In this document: positions 38,401 to 46,785 of the stretch, piece after piece
Position numbering within the stretch: the stretch's first letter is position 1
Layout of the letters: every line of letters begins with the position of its first letter
Assembly (NCBI GenBank): GCA_014695345.1
Contig: JACJOC010000086.1
Coordinates: 124,001 to 188,000 of the forward strand
Direction: 5' to 3'
DNA: 64,000 nt
From: Cyanobacteria bacterium FACHB-471
GTDB lineage: Bacteria > Cyanobacteriota > Cyanobacteriia > Elainellales > Elainellaceae
The notes under the pieces: model-generated
The model's database searches: none
Seen by the model: only the letters and a program-made list of their open reading frames with translations
Told to the model about the DNA's origin: nothing
Position numbers and translations under genes: made by a program

Positions 38401-41341
38401 CGCCCTCTATCGTCCTGATGGAACCATTGAATTCCTGGGTCGAATCGATAACCAGATCAAAATTCGAGGGTTTCGGGTAGAGTTGGGTGAAATCGAAGCA
38501 ACCTTACAACGCCATCCAGCAATTCAAGATGCGGTGGTGTCTGCCTCTAGTAATTCATCCAACCAGCGCCTAGTTACCTACTTCAGCCTTGATCGCCAAC
38601 ACCTTCAAAAGTCCCTTCAACAACCCCTCCAAACTCAACACCTCCAACACTGGCAAACCCTCTACAACCAAACCTACCAACCCTCAACCTCTGATCCCCA
38701 ACCCCCAACCCCCAACTCCCAATTCAACATTACTGGTTGGAACAGTAGCTACACCGGGGAACCCATTCCTCTAGAGCAAATGCAAGAGTGGGTGGGCGAT
38801 CGCGTCCAGCAAGTTCTTGCCCTGAAACCCAAACGAGTGTTAGAAATTGGCTGCGGCACCGGATTACTGCTTTTTCAAATTGCGCCTCACTGTCAGCAGT
38901 ATGTGGGAACAGATTTCTCAACCGTTTCCCTGGAATCAATTCAGCATCAGTTAGAAACTCTTGATCTGCCCCAAGTTGAACTGCTGCACCGCACTGCGAC
39001 TGACTTTGAGGGGATTGATCTAGAATCCTTTGATGTCGTGATTTTGAATTCGATTGTGCAGTATTTTCCTAGCGCAGACTATTTGATGCAAGTGTTGGAG
39101 GAAGCGCTTCAGAGGGTCGCAATTGGGGGCGTGTTGTTTGTGGGTGATGTGCGAAGTCTGCCGCTGTTAAAGGCATTTCATACCTGGGTAAAGTTCAGTC
39201 AGGCAGATGACGGAATGGAGCGATCGCGCCTTCAGCAGCAGGTGGAGCGATCGCACTTTGAGGAACCCGAACTAGCAATTGATCCGGCACTTTTTTACGC
39301 CTTACAGGATAGATTTCCTCAAATTCAGCAGGTGCAGATTCGTCTCTCACGCGGTCATAGCCAGAATGAGATGACGCAGTTTCGCTACAACGTTTTGCTG
39401 CACATAGAGCAATCTCAGGGCGATCGCCAATTGTCCAGATCTGCGGCTTCTCAAAGAAGTCGCACTGAACACCTACACGATTGGAAGCGTGATCCAATCA
39501 CGGTTGAAGCAGTTCAAAAGTGTCTGATCGAGAGTGAACTAGAGATACTTCTAATCACCAACGTGACTAATAGTCGGGTGAATGCAGCGGTCAAAACGGT
39601 GAACTGGCTCTGCGATCAAACCTCTCCAAAAACAGTGGGACGAATGCGGGAGATATTGCAAGATTCTACGGAACTGGCGATCGCTCCTCAAGACTGGTGG
39701 AATCTAGAAACTGTTTTGCCCTACACCGTAGAGATTACCTGGTCAGAGCAAACCCACACCGGAGATTATGATGTGCTGTTGGTTCGGCATGGCGTTGATG
39801 CAACGGTTGATTCTAATTCTCAACCATTCAACCAGTCCTGGAATCACTACACGAACGATCCGCTTCAGTCGTCTTTTGCCCGACAACTCATTCCAGAACT
39901 GCGTCAATTTTTGAGAAAAACTCTGCCAGATTACATGGTGCCCTCGGTCTTTGTGCCGTTAGAAACACTACCTTTGACAGCTAGTGGCAAAGTTGATCGG
40001 CGTGCCCTTCCAGTTTTGGATGAAGATTTCACTCACTCAGCAAGCCCAGCAAACTCACCATCCACACCTACGGAAACAACTCTGATTGAGATTTGGAAGG
40101 AACTGTTGCAGCTTAAACAAGTGAGTACTCATGACAACTTTTTTGAGTTGGGTGGGCATTCCCTCTTAGCTACGCAAATGACCTCTCGTGTTCGAGATGC
40201 TTTTGGGCTAGAACTGCCTCTGAAATATGTGTTTGAAGCTCCTACGATCGCCCAATTGGCTTCTGTCCTCGAAACACGCAATACTCCTTCTACTTCCCAT
40301 GCTCCTCCATTAGTCCGGCTGGATCGGTCTGCCTATCGTCGCAAGCGATCGCCATCACTCAACGGCACTTCCCAGCCCTCTCAAGACTTGCCTAAAAGTG
40401 CTCCTCCTGACAGCAATCCGATTGCAGTTGCTAATCCTGTTCCACCATCCCGATCGCCTCTGGTTCCCTTAACCCTAGGGGGAAATAAGCAACCTTTCTT
40501 CTGTGTGCATCCGATGTTTGGAGTGGTGTTTCCCTATCTGGAATTGGCGCATCAGTTAGAGAGTATTGCGGAGCAGTTTCCTGAATGGGGCGATCGCGGT
40601 TTTTATGGCCTTCAACCGTTGGGACTAGACGGAAAATCCGCCCCACTAAATCGGATTGAAGCGATCGCCACCTCCTACATTCAGGCAATTCAGGCGTTGC
40701 AACCGCAGGGCCCTTACTTCTTGGGTGGCTGGTCATTTGGGGGATTGGTTGCCTTTGAGATGGCACAACAATTAACTCAGGCAGGTCAGGAGGTTGGACT
40801 TCTGGCAATTCTAGATACTCCTGCCCCTTCTAATCAGCTTTCTCTGGGCCAAAGTCTCAAGTTCCTATTAGGAACTGCCCTCTGGTCTACACTGCCCTTT
40901 TTGCTGGACTATGGTTCTCTTGCAGCAAATCGGTTGCAATCGTGGCATCCCTGGTTTGCTCGTTGGCAACAATCTGATGCCTCTAGCACTGCGTTTCGGG
41001 CGATCGCTCGTCTCCTGCCAGAAGAGTCCCGTTTGCAGCTATTGAATGAGTCTGCAATTCAATCGCTGCTGCCGATCGTTTATGCCAACAGTCAGGCAGC
41101 CTATCGATATGTGCCAAAACCTTACCCTAATCGGATTACGCTGTTTAGAGCGGTTGAACAACCGGATGCCATTAGGGATGAGCCATCTTTGGGTTGGAAT
41201 GCATTGACGAGCGACATTCAACTGCACCAGGTACCAGGCAATCATTTATCATTGCTGAAACAGCCCCATGTGCAAACCCTGGCTCAACAACTGGGGCAAT
41301 GTTTGTCATGTGCCACACAGTTCAGCGGTGAGTCAGGATGA
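35471..41341 (+). CDS. NRPS, TubC docking-C-A(N-MT)-PCP-thioesterase
   Basis: A 1956-residue termination module. Residues 1-65 form a TubC-type N-terminal docking domain (FVSHLKSLDIQLLIEGKQ). The C domain has canonical HHIVADGWS at 228. The A domain has YVIYTSGSTGKPKG near 740 and YGPTETTIW; my by-eye pocket D-A-F-L-I-G-A-I-W-K matches no code I recall. An N-methyltransferase is inserted between A8 and A9, with the SAM motif VLEIGCGTG near 1121. The carrier Ser is 1564 in FELGGHSLLATQ. The C-terminal thioesterase has GWSFGG with Ser1755. The expected product is a short peptide with an N-methylated residue. Repeat-derived insertions interrupt its linkers, and the last four bases start the next gene. 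Confidence 0.94.
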   Translation: MTQSTIAEFVSHLKSLDIQLLIEGKQNTSLDETRLRCNAPAGTLTPELRQELANRKAELVSYLQEKVEDKEKAQAKKNSFPSITPTPYTSTPLHPTLLSFAQQRLWFLYQLTPNSPFYNVPAAIRLIGKLDQTALERSFQEIVRRHAALRTTFTTVNGQPAQVVEPDVKVELSVVNLHTVASSERERISQQLATTEAQRPFNLTTDPLLRITLLKFDPTEAVLLLTLHHIVADGWSLGVLIRELGYFYTAFVEGRSPLLPPLPIQYPDFADWQRQWLQGEVLEKQLTYWRKQLHNLPALELPQDCPRPAVQTYQGATYPLHISPALTQALESLSQQSGVSLFMTLLAAFQTLLYRYTGQEDIAIGSPIANRHRSELEGLIGFFVNSLVLRSDLSGRPTFRELLERVRTVALEAYEHQDLPFEKLVEELDPDRDLSRNPLFQIAFALQNAPMQPLELPELKLEPAPLESSSTRFDLEVHLWEPAHGLRSVWQSQEGLSGFIVYSTDLFERDRIERLVGHFQTLLEGIVANPDVRLSDLPLLTPTERQQIVVEWNRSPLVPLERGETGSREFSLLKEIGGSEVLFSKGSLGGSIQESCFHHLFEAQVKSTPEAIALISEQESLTYAELNQKADQLAQTLKNLGVKPDSLVGLCVDRSADMVIGILGILKAGGAYVPLDPNYPSDRLHFMLTDTQVSIVLTQSWLVEKLPASQAQIFCLDQTNFSTCDSPLDQVTPEHLAYVIYTSGSTGKPKGVLLSHRGLCNVVEAQRQLFHLSRDSRILQFSSLSFDASVFEIALAIASGGTLYIPPKSAQLPGTPLVQFLQDNAITLALLTPAVLAVLPFAELPDLQVLITGGEACSSQVVDRWAANHRFFNAYGPTETTIWATVAQLYPGDYPLTIGRPISNTQVYILDADLNPVPVGIPGELYIGGMGLARGYLNRPELTAERFIDSPFLACEGETSNPQSLIPSPQLYRTGDRALYRPDGTIEFLGRIDNQIKIRGFRVELGEIEATLQRHPAIQDAVVSASSNSSNQRLVTYFSLDRQHLQKSLQQPLQTQHLQHWQTLYNQTYQPSTSDPQPPTPNSQFNITGWNSSYTGEPIPLEQMQEWVGDRVQQVLALKPKRVLEIGCGTGLLLFQIAPHCQQYVGTDFSTVSLESIQHQLETLDLPQVELLHRTATDFEGIDLESFDVVILNSIVQYFPSADYLMQVLEEALQRVAIGGVLFVGDVRSLPLLKAFHTWVKFSQADDGMERSRLQQQVERSHFEEPELAIDPALFYALQDRFPQIQQVQIRLSRGHSQNEMTQFRYNVLLHIEQSQGDRQLSRSAASQRSRTEHLHDWKRDPITVEAVQKCLIESELEILLITNVTNSRVNAAVKTVNWLCDQTSPKTVGRMREILQDSTELAIAPQDWWNLETVLPYTVEITWSEQTHTGDYDVLLVRHGVDATVDSNSQPFNQSWNHYTNDPLQSSFARQLIPELRQFLRKTLPDYMVPSVFVPLETLPLTASGKVDRRALPVLDEDFTHSASPANSPSTPTETTLIEIWKELLQLKQVSTHDNFFELGGHSLLATQMTSRVRDAFGLELPLKYVFEAPTIAQLASVLETRNTPSTSHAPPLVRLDRSAYRRKRSPSLNGTSQPSQDLPKSAPPDSNPIAVANPVPPSRSPLVPLTLGGNKQPFFCVHPMFGVVFPYLELAHQLESIAEQFPEWGDRGFYGLQPLGLDGKSAPLNRIEAIATSYIQAIQALQPQGPYFLGGWSFGGLVAFEMAQQLTQAGQEVGLLAILDTPAPSNQLSLGQSLKFLLGTALWSTLPFLLDYGSLAANRLQSWHPWFARWQQSDASSTAFRAIARLLPEESRLQLLNESAIQSLLPIVYANSQAAYRYVPKPYPNRITLFRAVEQPDAIRDEPSLGWNALTSDIQLHQVPGNHLSLLKQPHVQTLAQQLGQCLSCATQFSGESG
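37131..37242. repeat. Palindromic repeat inserted in the NRPS coding sequence
   Basis: GATCCCCCCTAGTCCCCCTT at 37131-37150 faces a diverged inverted copy at 37223-37242 (15 of 20 positions match). This is the GATCCCCC-type element seen in cyanobacterial spacers, here translated in frame between the C and A domains, where linkers tolerate change. Confidence 0.75.
39437..39464. repeat. Diverged palindromic repeat inside the NRPS methyltransferase region
   Basis: AGATCTGCGGCTTCTC followed by an imperfect complement AGAAGTCGCA matches the intergenic hairpin at 31762-31799. It is translated as part of SRSAASQRSRTEH near the end of the methyltransferase domain. Confidence 0.65.
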
Positions 41342-42462
41342 ATCAGTATTTTGCAACAGTGGCAAACGGTCTAGAGCCGCTCGTTGTTAAAGAATTAGAG
41401 CAGTTAGGGGCACATTCCGTTAAACCAGGATTTCGTGGAGCTGCTTTTGAGGGCGATCGCACCCTCCTCTACCGCGTTAACCTATGGGCGAGACTTCCAT
41501 TCCGCATTCTAATGAAGCTACACCAGTTTCCTTGCCAGAGTGCAGACGATCTGTATCGAGGTATCCAAAGCATCGACTGGTCAGCCTATCTCACGCCTGA
41601 TTTGACACTTGCCGTAGACGCAACGGGTAAAACAGAGCAGCTTAACCACACTCACTTTACGGCGCTTCAAGTTAAGAATGCGATCGTTAACCAGCAGCAG
41701 GAAGTGTTTGGTGATCGCTCCAGCGTAGAACTGCAAGAACCCGATGTGCGAATCAATGTGCATCTCGATCGCGATGGGTGCACAGCCAGTCTAGACAGTT
41801 CGGGAAACAGCCTGCATCGTCGGGGCTATCGTCCTGCGGTTGGAGCCGCCCCCTTAAAGGAATCATTAGCAGCAGCATTAATTCAGCTTTCGGGCTGGCA
41901 ACCGGAGCAAATGTTTTATGACCCCCTCTGTGGCTCTGGAACCTTACCTCTGGAAGCCTGCCTCAAGTCATTAAACATTGCACCGGGGCTGTTTCGGGAG
42001 CGGTTTGGGTTTGAAACCTGGCTTGACTGCGACCGCAACCTGTTAGACCACCTGATTCAAGAGGCAAAATCTAGCCAAAAAGAGACACTTCCCGCACCAA
42101 TTTGGGGCAGCGATCGCGATCCACAGGTAATTGAGCAGGCGATCGCCAATGCCCAAAACTGCGGCGTATCTGACCAAATTTGGTTTTCTGAAATGGAGCT
42201 TATCGATGTAGTCGCTCCGACCGATAGCGGCGTGGTGTTCTGCAATCCGCCCTATGGAGAAAGGCTGGGACGCAACAGCGACCTGGGAGCCTTCTACAAA
42301 CAGCTAGGTGACGTTTTGAAACAGCGCTTCAAAGGCTGGACTGCTTTCATCTTGAGTGGCAACAAAGAACTTGCTCAGGCGATCGGGCTAAAGTCAAGTC
42401 AGCGAATCCCTGTGTACAATGGGACGTTGCCCTGCCAGTTGATGAAATATGAGCTTTACTAA
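41338..42462 (+). CDS. THUMP-domain RNA methyltransferase, RlmL/YpsC-like
   Basis: The 374-residue protein has an N-terminal ferredoxin-like plus THUMP region (ATVANGLEPLVVKELEQLGA) and a class I methyltransferase domain with DPLCGSGTLPLEA and the adenine-N or guanine-N motif NPPYGERLG. Relatives methylate 23S rRNA guanine (the N-terminal half of RlmL). It starts in an ATGA overlap with the NRPS stop, so it is translated with the NRPS although its job is presumably housekeeping. A role in tailoring the peptide is unlikely given the THUMP domain. Confidence 0.9.
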   Translation: MNQYFATVANGLEPLVVKELEQLGAHSVKPGFRGAAFEGDRTLLYRVNLWARLPFRILMKLHQFPCQSADDLYRGIQSIDWSAYLTPDLTLAVDATGKTEQLNHTHFTALQVKNAIVNQQQEVFGDRSSVELQEPDVRINVHLDRDGCTASLDSSGNSLHRRGYRPAVGAAPLKESLAAALIQLSGWQPEQMFYDPLCGSGTLPLEACLKSLNIAPGLFRERFGFETWLDCDRNLLDHLIQEAKSSQKETLPAPIWGSDRDPQVIEQAIANAQNCGVSDQIWFSEMELIDVVAPTDSGVVFCNPPYGERLGRNSDLGAFYKQLGDVLKQRFKGWTAFILSGNKELAQAIGLKSSQRIPVYNGTLPCQLMKYELY

Positions 42463-42516
42463 AGATCTAGACTAGACATTATACGGACTCCGTTTCGGAA
42501 AGAAGCACTATTTGGT

Positions 42517-42588
42517 GTACGGGCGAAGCATTCGGCAAAAAAATTGTGCTTCAGTGACAGAGATTGTGACCGAATGCTTCGCCCCTAC
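42517..42588. repeat. Inverted repeat, 19-bp arms
   Basis: GTACGGGCGAAGCATTCGG at 42517-42535 pairs with its complement at 42570-42588 with one mismatch. It occupies the leader of the FAD-protein gene and produces a spurious N-terminal extension of its open frame. Confidence 0.75.
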
Positions 42589-42625
42589 CGCTACCGCTAC
42601 TCCTAGCAACCCTCGCCATCCATTC

Positions 42626-44254
42626 ATGCTCCGACTCACCGAAGTAAAACTGCCGCTCGACCACCCCGAAGAGGCAATTCAGACTGCGATTCTGAAAAAA
42701 CTACAAATCACGCCCGCCGAGCTAATCCGCTATTCCATCTTCAAGCGCAGCTATGACGCTCGTAAAAAAGGGAATGTTGTTTTTGTTTACATTTTGGACG
42801 TAGAAACCACTCAAGAAAAGCGGCTACTTCAGCGGTTCAAAAAAGACCCGCACGTCATGCCCACGCCCGATACGCGCTATCGCTATGTGGCAAAGGTTGG
42901 TGAGGGAGCGATCGCATCCACTCATCGTCCAATCGTGATTGGGGCAGGACCCTGTGGTATTTTTGCAGGGCTACTGCTGGCGCAAATGGGGCTGCGACCG
43001 CTGATTTTAGAACGAGGAAAGCCCGTTCACGATCGCTCTGTGGATACCTTTGGCTTTTGGAGCAAGCGAAAGTTTAACCCAGAATCTAACGCGCAATTTG
43101 GGGAAGGCGGAGCAGGCACTTTTTCTGACGGCAAACTCTACAGCCGTGTCAAAGATGCCAATCATCACGGGCGAAAAGTGCTTGAAGAACTGGTGAATGC
43201 CGGAGCCGCACCCGAAATTCTCTACGTCAACAAACCCCACATTGGCACCTACCGACTCGTCAAAATTGTCGAGAATATGCGCTGCACAATCGAATCCCTC
43301 GGTGGTGAAATTCGCTTTCAAAGCCGAGTAGAAAAGATTGACATTGAGCAAAAAGGTGAGAGGCAGGTGCGCGGTGTCGTCCTAGCGAATGGGGAATACA
43401 TCCGCACCGAACACGTCATCCTAGCAGTGGGACATAGCGCCCGCGACACCTTTGAGATGCTGCATCAGCAGGGCGTTTACATTGAACCCAAGCCCTTCTC
43501 AGTTGGGTTTCGAGTCGAGCATCCTCAGTCGATCATCGACCAGTGCCGCCTCGGATCGCAAGCAGGTCATCCGATGTTAGGAGCAGCCGATTATCAGTTA
43601 GTGCATCACTGTTCAAATGGGCGATCGGTCTATAGCTTCTGTATGTGTCCGGGGGGGCAAGTCGTAGCGGCAACCTCAGAAGTTGGGCGAGTCGTCACAA
43701 ACGGCATGAGCCAGTACGAGCGCAGCGGCAAAAACGCAAACAGCGGCATTGTGGTTGGCATCACCCCAGACGATTATCCAGGCAGCCCCTTAGCCGGAAT
43801 GGAGTTTCAGCGTCGCCTGGAAGAGCGGGCCTTTGAACTGGGCGGCTGCACCTATGAGGCTCCGGGACAACTAATAGGTGACTTTTTGGCTCAGCAGCCT
43901 TCTACCACTCTCGGCAGCGTAAAGCCTTCCTATCGACCAGGCGTGCATCTGTGCGACCTTAGCCCTAGCTTGCCGGATTATGCGATCGCCGCCATCCGCG
44001 AAGCCATCCCTGCGTTTGACAAGCAAATCAAGGGATTCGCTATGCACGATGCTGTTTTAACCGGGGTTGAAACTCGCACCTCTTCGCCCATTCGGATCAA
44101 ACGCAAAGATGATTATCAGAGCCTTAACACAGTGGGATTATATCCGGCTGGCGAAGGAGCCGGATATGCCGGAGGCATTCTTTCAGCTGGGATTGACGGC
44201 ATCAAGGTCGCCGAAGCTGTCGCCCTCAGCCTGCTGCATCAAAAAGTAAGTTGA
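42626..44254 (+). CDS. FAD-dependent oxidoreductase
   Basis: A 542-residue flavoprotein with an N-terminal domain of about 95 residues (LRLTEVKLPLDHPEEAI), then the FAD loop VIGAGPCGIFAGLLLAQMG, the GGAGTFSDGKLYSR segment and the closing VGLYPAGEGAGYAGGI. This layout matches the family of predicted FAD-dependent dehydrogenases with a C-terminal GEGAGYAGG motif. The reaction is unknown. I start it at the ATG at 42626; the 38 codons before it run through an inverted repeat. Confidence 0.87.
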   Translation: MLRLTEVKLPLDHPEEAIQTAILKKLQITPAELIRYSIFKRSYDARKKGNVVFVYILDVETTQEKRLLQRFKKDPHVMPTPDTRYRYVAKVGEGAIASTHRPIVIGAGPCGIFAGLLLAQMGLRPLILERGKPVHDRSVDTFGFWSKRKFNPESNAQFGEGGAGTFSDGKLYSRVKDANHHGRKVLEELVNAGAAPEILYVNKPHIGTYRLVKIVENMRCTIESLGGEIRFQSRVEKIDIEQKGERQVRGVVLANGEYIRTEHVILAVGHSARDTFEMLHQQGVYIEPKPFSVGFRVEHPQSIIDQCRLGSQAGHPMLGAADYQLVHHCSNGRSVYSFCMCPGGQVVAATSEVGRVVTNGMSQYERSGKNANSGIVVGITPDDYPGSPLAGMEFQRRLEERAFELGGCTYEAPGQLIGDFLAQQPSTTLGSVKPSYRPGVHLCDLSPSLPDYAIAAIREAIPAFDKQIKGFAMHDAVLTGVETRTSSPIRIKRKDDYQSLNTVGLYPAGEGAGYAGGILSAGIDGIKVAEAVALSLLHQKVS

Positions 44255-44416
44255 GTGCGGAAGTTACGCTCAAATACGGTTGGATGGCTGTCAAAACTGC
44301 TGGTGGACATAAACAACCTTGGAGCGATCGCAGGTTCTAACTTCAGACGGTTACATAAGCGTTGCCTTTCCACCTAATCTCGGCTTGTATCATCGCCGTA
44401 GAAGAGTGATTACGCC

Positions 44417-45532
44417 ATGCTCATGCCCCTCGATTTTCTCTTGCGCTGGCTGTCTAGTTTACTGACGATCGCGTTTCTGGGCAGTGCGGGATATATTCTT
44501 TATCAGTGGTACGAGGGAGAACTGGTGAGCGATCGCTGGCTCATCCTGGGTGTAGTCATGTTGCTCTGGTCATTTCTCGGGTTCTTACCCATTCTGCTGC
44601 TGCGCCGCGCCGGTCGAGATGAACCCAAACCCATTCGTAGCAATCGAACGCAGCAACTCGTCCGTCCTGATGGCAGCGAAATTCACGTTGAGTTTTACGG
44701 TCCTGACCAAGCTCCCACTCTGATTTTGACGCACGGTTGGGGTCCAGATAGCCTGGTTTGGTATTACGCCAAGAAGCAACTGACCGACCAGTTTCGTGTC
44801 ATCGTGTGGGATCTGCCAGGTCTGGGCAAATCCAAAAAGCCCAAAAACCGCGACTATTCCCTGGAAAAATATGCCCGCGACCTGGAAGCTGTTCTCAACT
44901 TGGCAGGAGATCAACCAGTCGTCTTGTTGGGGCACAGCATGGGAGGTATGATCCTGCTGACGTTCTGCCGCTTGTTTCCACAGCATTTGAGACGACGAGT
45001 GGCTGGCTTAATTGTTGTAGATGCCACCTATACCAATCCCCTGAGAACAACCATCCTCAGCAAACTGTTGTTAGCCTTGCAGAAGCCTTTGCTAGAACCG
45101 TTGTTGTATCTGGCGATCGCCCTTTCCCCCTTACTCTGGGTCACCAGTTGGCTAAGTTATTTGAATGGATTTACATTATTGACTACTGAGATTTCTGGAT
45201 TTACAGGCAGAGAAACGCGAGGGCAACTTAACTTCTCCACCCTAATCGGACTGAAAGCAGCTCCTGGCATATTGGCCCGAGGAACGCTGGCAATGCTGAG
45301 ATTTCATGAGGCGGAAACATTACCTCAAATCTCTGCTCCAACCCTGGTAGTGGTGGGCGAATCTGACATTGCTACCCGACCCTTTGCCAACCAGCGCATC
45401 AGCCAGGATGTGCCGCAAGCCAAACTCGCTGTCTTGTCTCCTGGTGGGCACATGGGTCTAATGGAGCGCAATCAGCAGTTTGCAGAAGTAGTTCGGTCAT
45501 TTAGTGCGACTTGTTTGGAATTAAGACGGTGA
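44417..45532 (+). CDS. Alpha/beta hydrolase with N-terminal membrane helices
   Basis: The first 75 residues contain two hydrophobic segments (WLSSLLTIAFLGSAGYILY and GVVMLLWSFLGFLPILLL), so the enzyme is membrane-anchored. The hydrolase domain has the oxyanion-side HGWGPDSLVWYY, the nucleophile elbow GHSMGGM, and a late His in LSPGGHMGLMERN. It is likely an esterase, lipase or epoxide hydrolase-like enzyme of unknown substrate. Length is 371 residues. An in-frame open stretch follows the stop (see 45533-45661). Confidence 0.88.
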   Translation: MLMPLDFLLRWLSSLLTIAFLGSAGYILYQWYEGELVSDRWLILGVVMLLWSFLGFLPILLLRRAGRDEPKPIRSNRTQQLVRPDGSEIHVEFYGPDQAPTLILTHGWGPDSLVWYYAKKQLTDQFRVIVWDLPGLGKSKKPKNRDYSLEKYARDLEAVLNLAGDQPVVLLGHSMGGMILLTFCRLFPQHLRRRVAGLIVVDATYTNPLRTTILSKLLLALQKPLLEPLLYLAIALSPLLWVTSWLSYLNGFTLLTTEISGFTGRETRGQLNFSTLIGLKAAPGILARGTLAMLRFHEAETLPQISAPTLVVVGESDIATRPFANQRISQDVPQAKLAVLSPGGHMGLMERNQQFAEVVRSFSATCLELRR

Positions 45533-45661
45533 GCTCCAGTAGAGAACCATTTTCGCCAGATCAGACAAGCCAAATATCGGGGTGCCCTTCTATTTGCCCT
45601 GCTAGGCGTAGGGTTTGCGGCTTGGGGCTTGGCGCAACCAGAACAACCCAAAAAGGTTTGA
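45533..45661 (+). other. Open frame directly after the hydrolase stop, with a membrane helix
   Basis: In the same frame as the hydrolase, 42 codons follow its TGA before another TGA. They include FRQIRQAKYRGALLFALLG and a hydrophobic helix. There is no ATG, and no GTG or TTG until very late. It could be a decayed small membrane protein or a chance frame. The hydrophobicity and basic N-terminus resemble a short type II membrane peptide. Confidence 0.25.
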
Positions 45662-45713
45662 AAAGTTAAGTTGAGCAGTACTCAGAGCTACATGACCTGA
45701 GCTATAGAAAGGA

Positions 45714-46577
45714 TCAAGATATCGCGTTGGAGGTTGTTTTTCTACACACTGTTGTTTCTCTATAATTACCAGGAGTCACCCCAACGCGCCGTTTGAACTG
45801 CCAGCCAAAATGACTTTGATCGTAAAATCCCGTGAGGGATGCAACTGTGGCGATCGCCATTCCTTCTGTCAAGAGTTTTTTGGCATAGCTGATCCGGAGT
45901 TGAGTTTGATAAGCAGTGAGTGATAAACCAATTTCCTGACGAAACACACGACTCAGATGGAAGCGACTTAACCCAGCAAGCTCAGACAACTGATCGAGCG
46001 TAACATCTGTAGCAAAGTGAGCATGAAGGTAGTCACACACTTGTTTAATCGCAGTTCTGGTTGACGACAGGGGAGAGCCTACAAGACGGTTTTCAGCGTA
46101 GTTCGTCAGCAGGTAAGACAAAAAATCCCAGAGATTTGTGTCTCGTTCTAACTGCGATTGCAGGTCGGTCTTTTGCTGTAATGTGATAAACAGTTGGTTG
46201 AGTTGAGGGTCAGCCAGATAGATATCTGGAAAAAAGGGTGAAATCTCTGGCGCAGCTAGATCAGCAGATGCAGCTTGAAACCATTTTGGATGGATAGTCA
46301 TCATCCAGAATGTAATGGGCTCTGGAAGAAAGGTGCGATCGCTTGGTGCATGAACTTCACCCGAATGGATAATACTCATACTGGCGATCGGAATATCATG
46401 GGATGCGCCTCGATAGTGGTATTGACCTGCACAATCAAAACTTAAACCAAACTGATATTCCTCGTGGCAGTGCTTGGGCAAAGGTTCTACTGTACCTGCG
46501 GTATAGCAGTATTGCTCTAGCAAGACACCATCTGACTGCCATGCTTGAACTGAAATGTCTGCTGCTTTTGCTTTCAT
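45714..46577 (-). CDS. AraC family regulator with N-terminal cupin
   Basis: The 287-residue protein has an N-terminal AraC-type sensing domain (HCHEEYQFGLSFDCAG, IHSGEVHAPSD) and a C-terminal double helix-turn-helix (DVTLDQLSELAGLSRFHLSR and ATVASLTGFYDQSHF). Start is taken at the ATG at 46577; a TTG two codons upstream is possible. It is divergent from the porin at 46786 across a 200-bp spacer, so it may control that gene. The effector is unknown. Confidence 0.88.
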   Translation of the reverse strand: MKAKAADISVQAWQSDGVLLEQYCYTAGTVEPLPKHCHEEYQFGLSFDCAGQYHYRGASHDIPIASMSIIHSGEVHAPSDRTFLPEPITFWMMTIHPKWFQAASADLAAPEISPFFPDIYLADPQLNQLFITLQQKTDLQSQLERDTNLWDFLSYLLTNYAENRLVGSPLSSTRTAIKQVCDYLHAHFATDVTLDQLSELAGLSRFHLSRVFRQEIGLSLTAYQTQLRISYAKKLLTEGMAIATVASLTGFYDQSHFGWQFKRRVGVTPGNYRETTVCRKTTSNAIS

Positions 46578-46785
46578 AGGCAATGATGCGATCGCAATCT
46601 ACGACATCTTAAGCCAAAGCAAAGCGATCGTATGACGAGTTCTTGCTCAAAAGTGAAGTCTTGCTCCGCTGCTGACGAACTTGAAGGCAAGAGCTGACGA
46701 AACAGCCTCACTTCGCAAGAATCGATGAGACAGAACGTAAAACCGTACCTAAAATCTATCTCAACGTTTTGCGCTTGAACGCAGT

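Noticed and set aside
42512-42625. N-terminal extension of the FAD protein
   Set aside because: The region is an inverted repeat (42517-42588) and the extension starts at TTG; the ATG at 42626 fits the family start.
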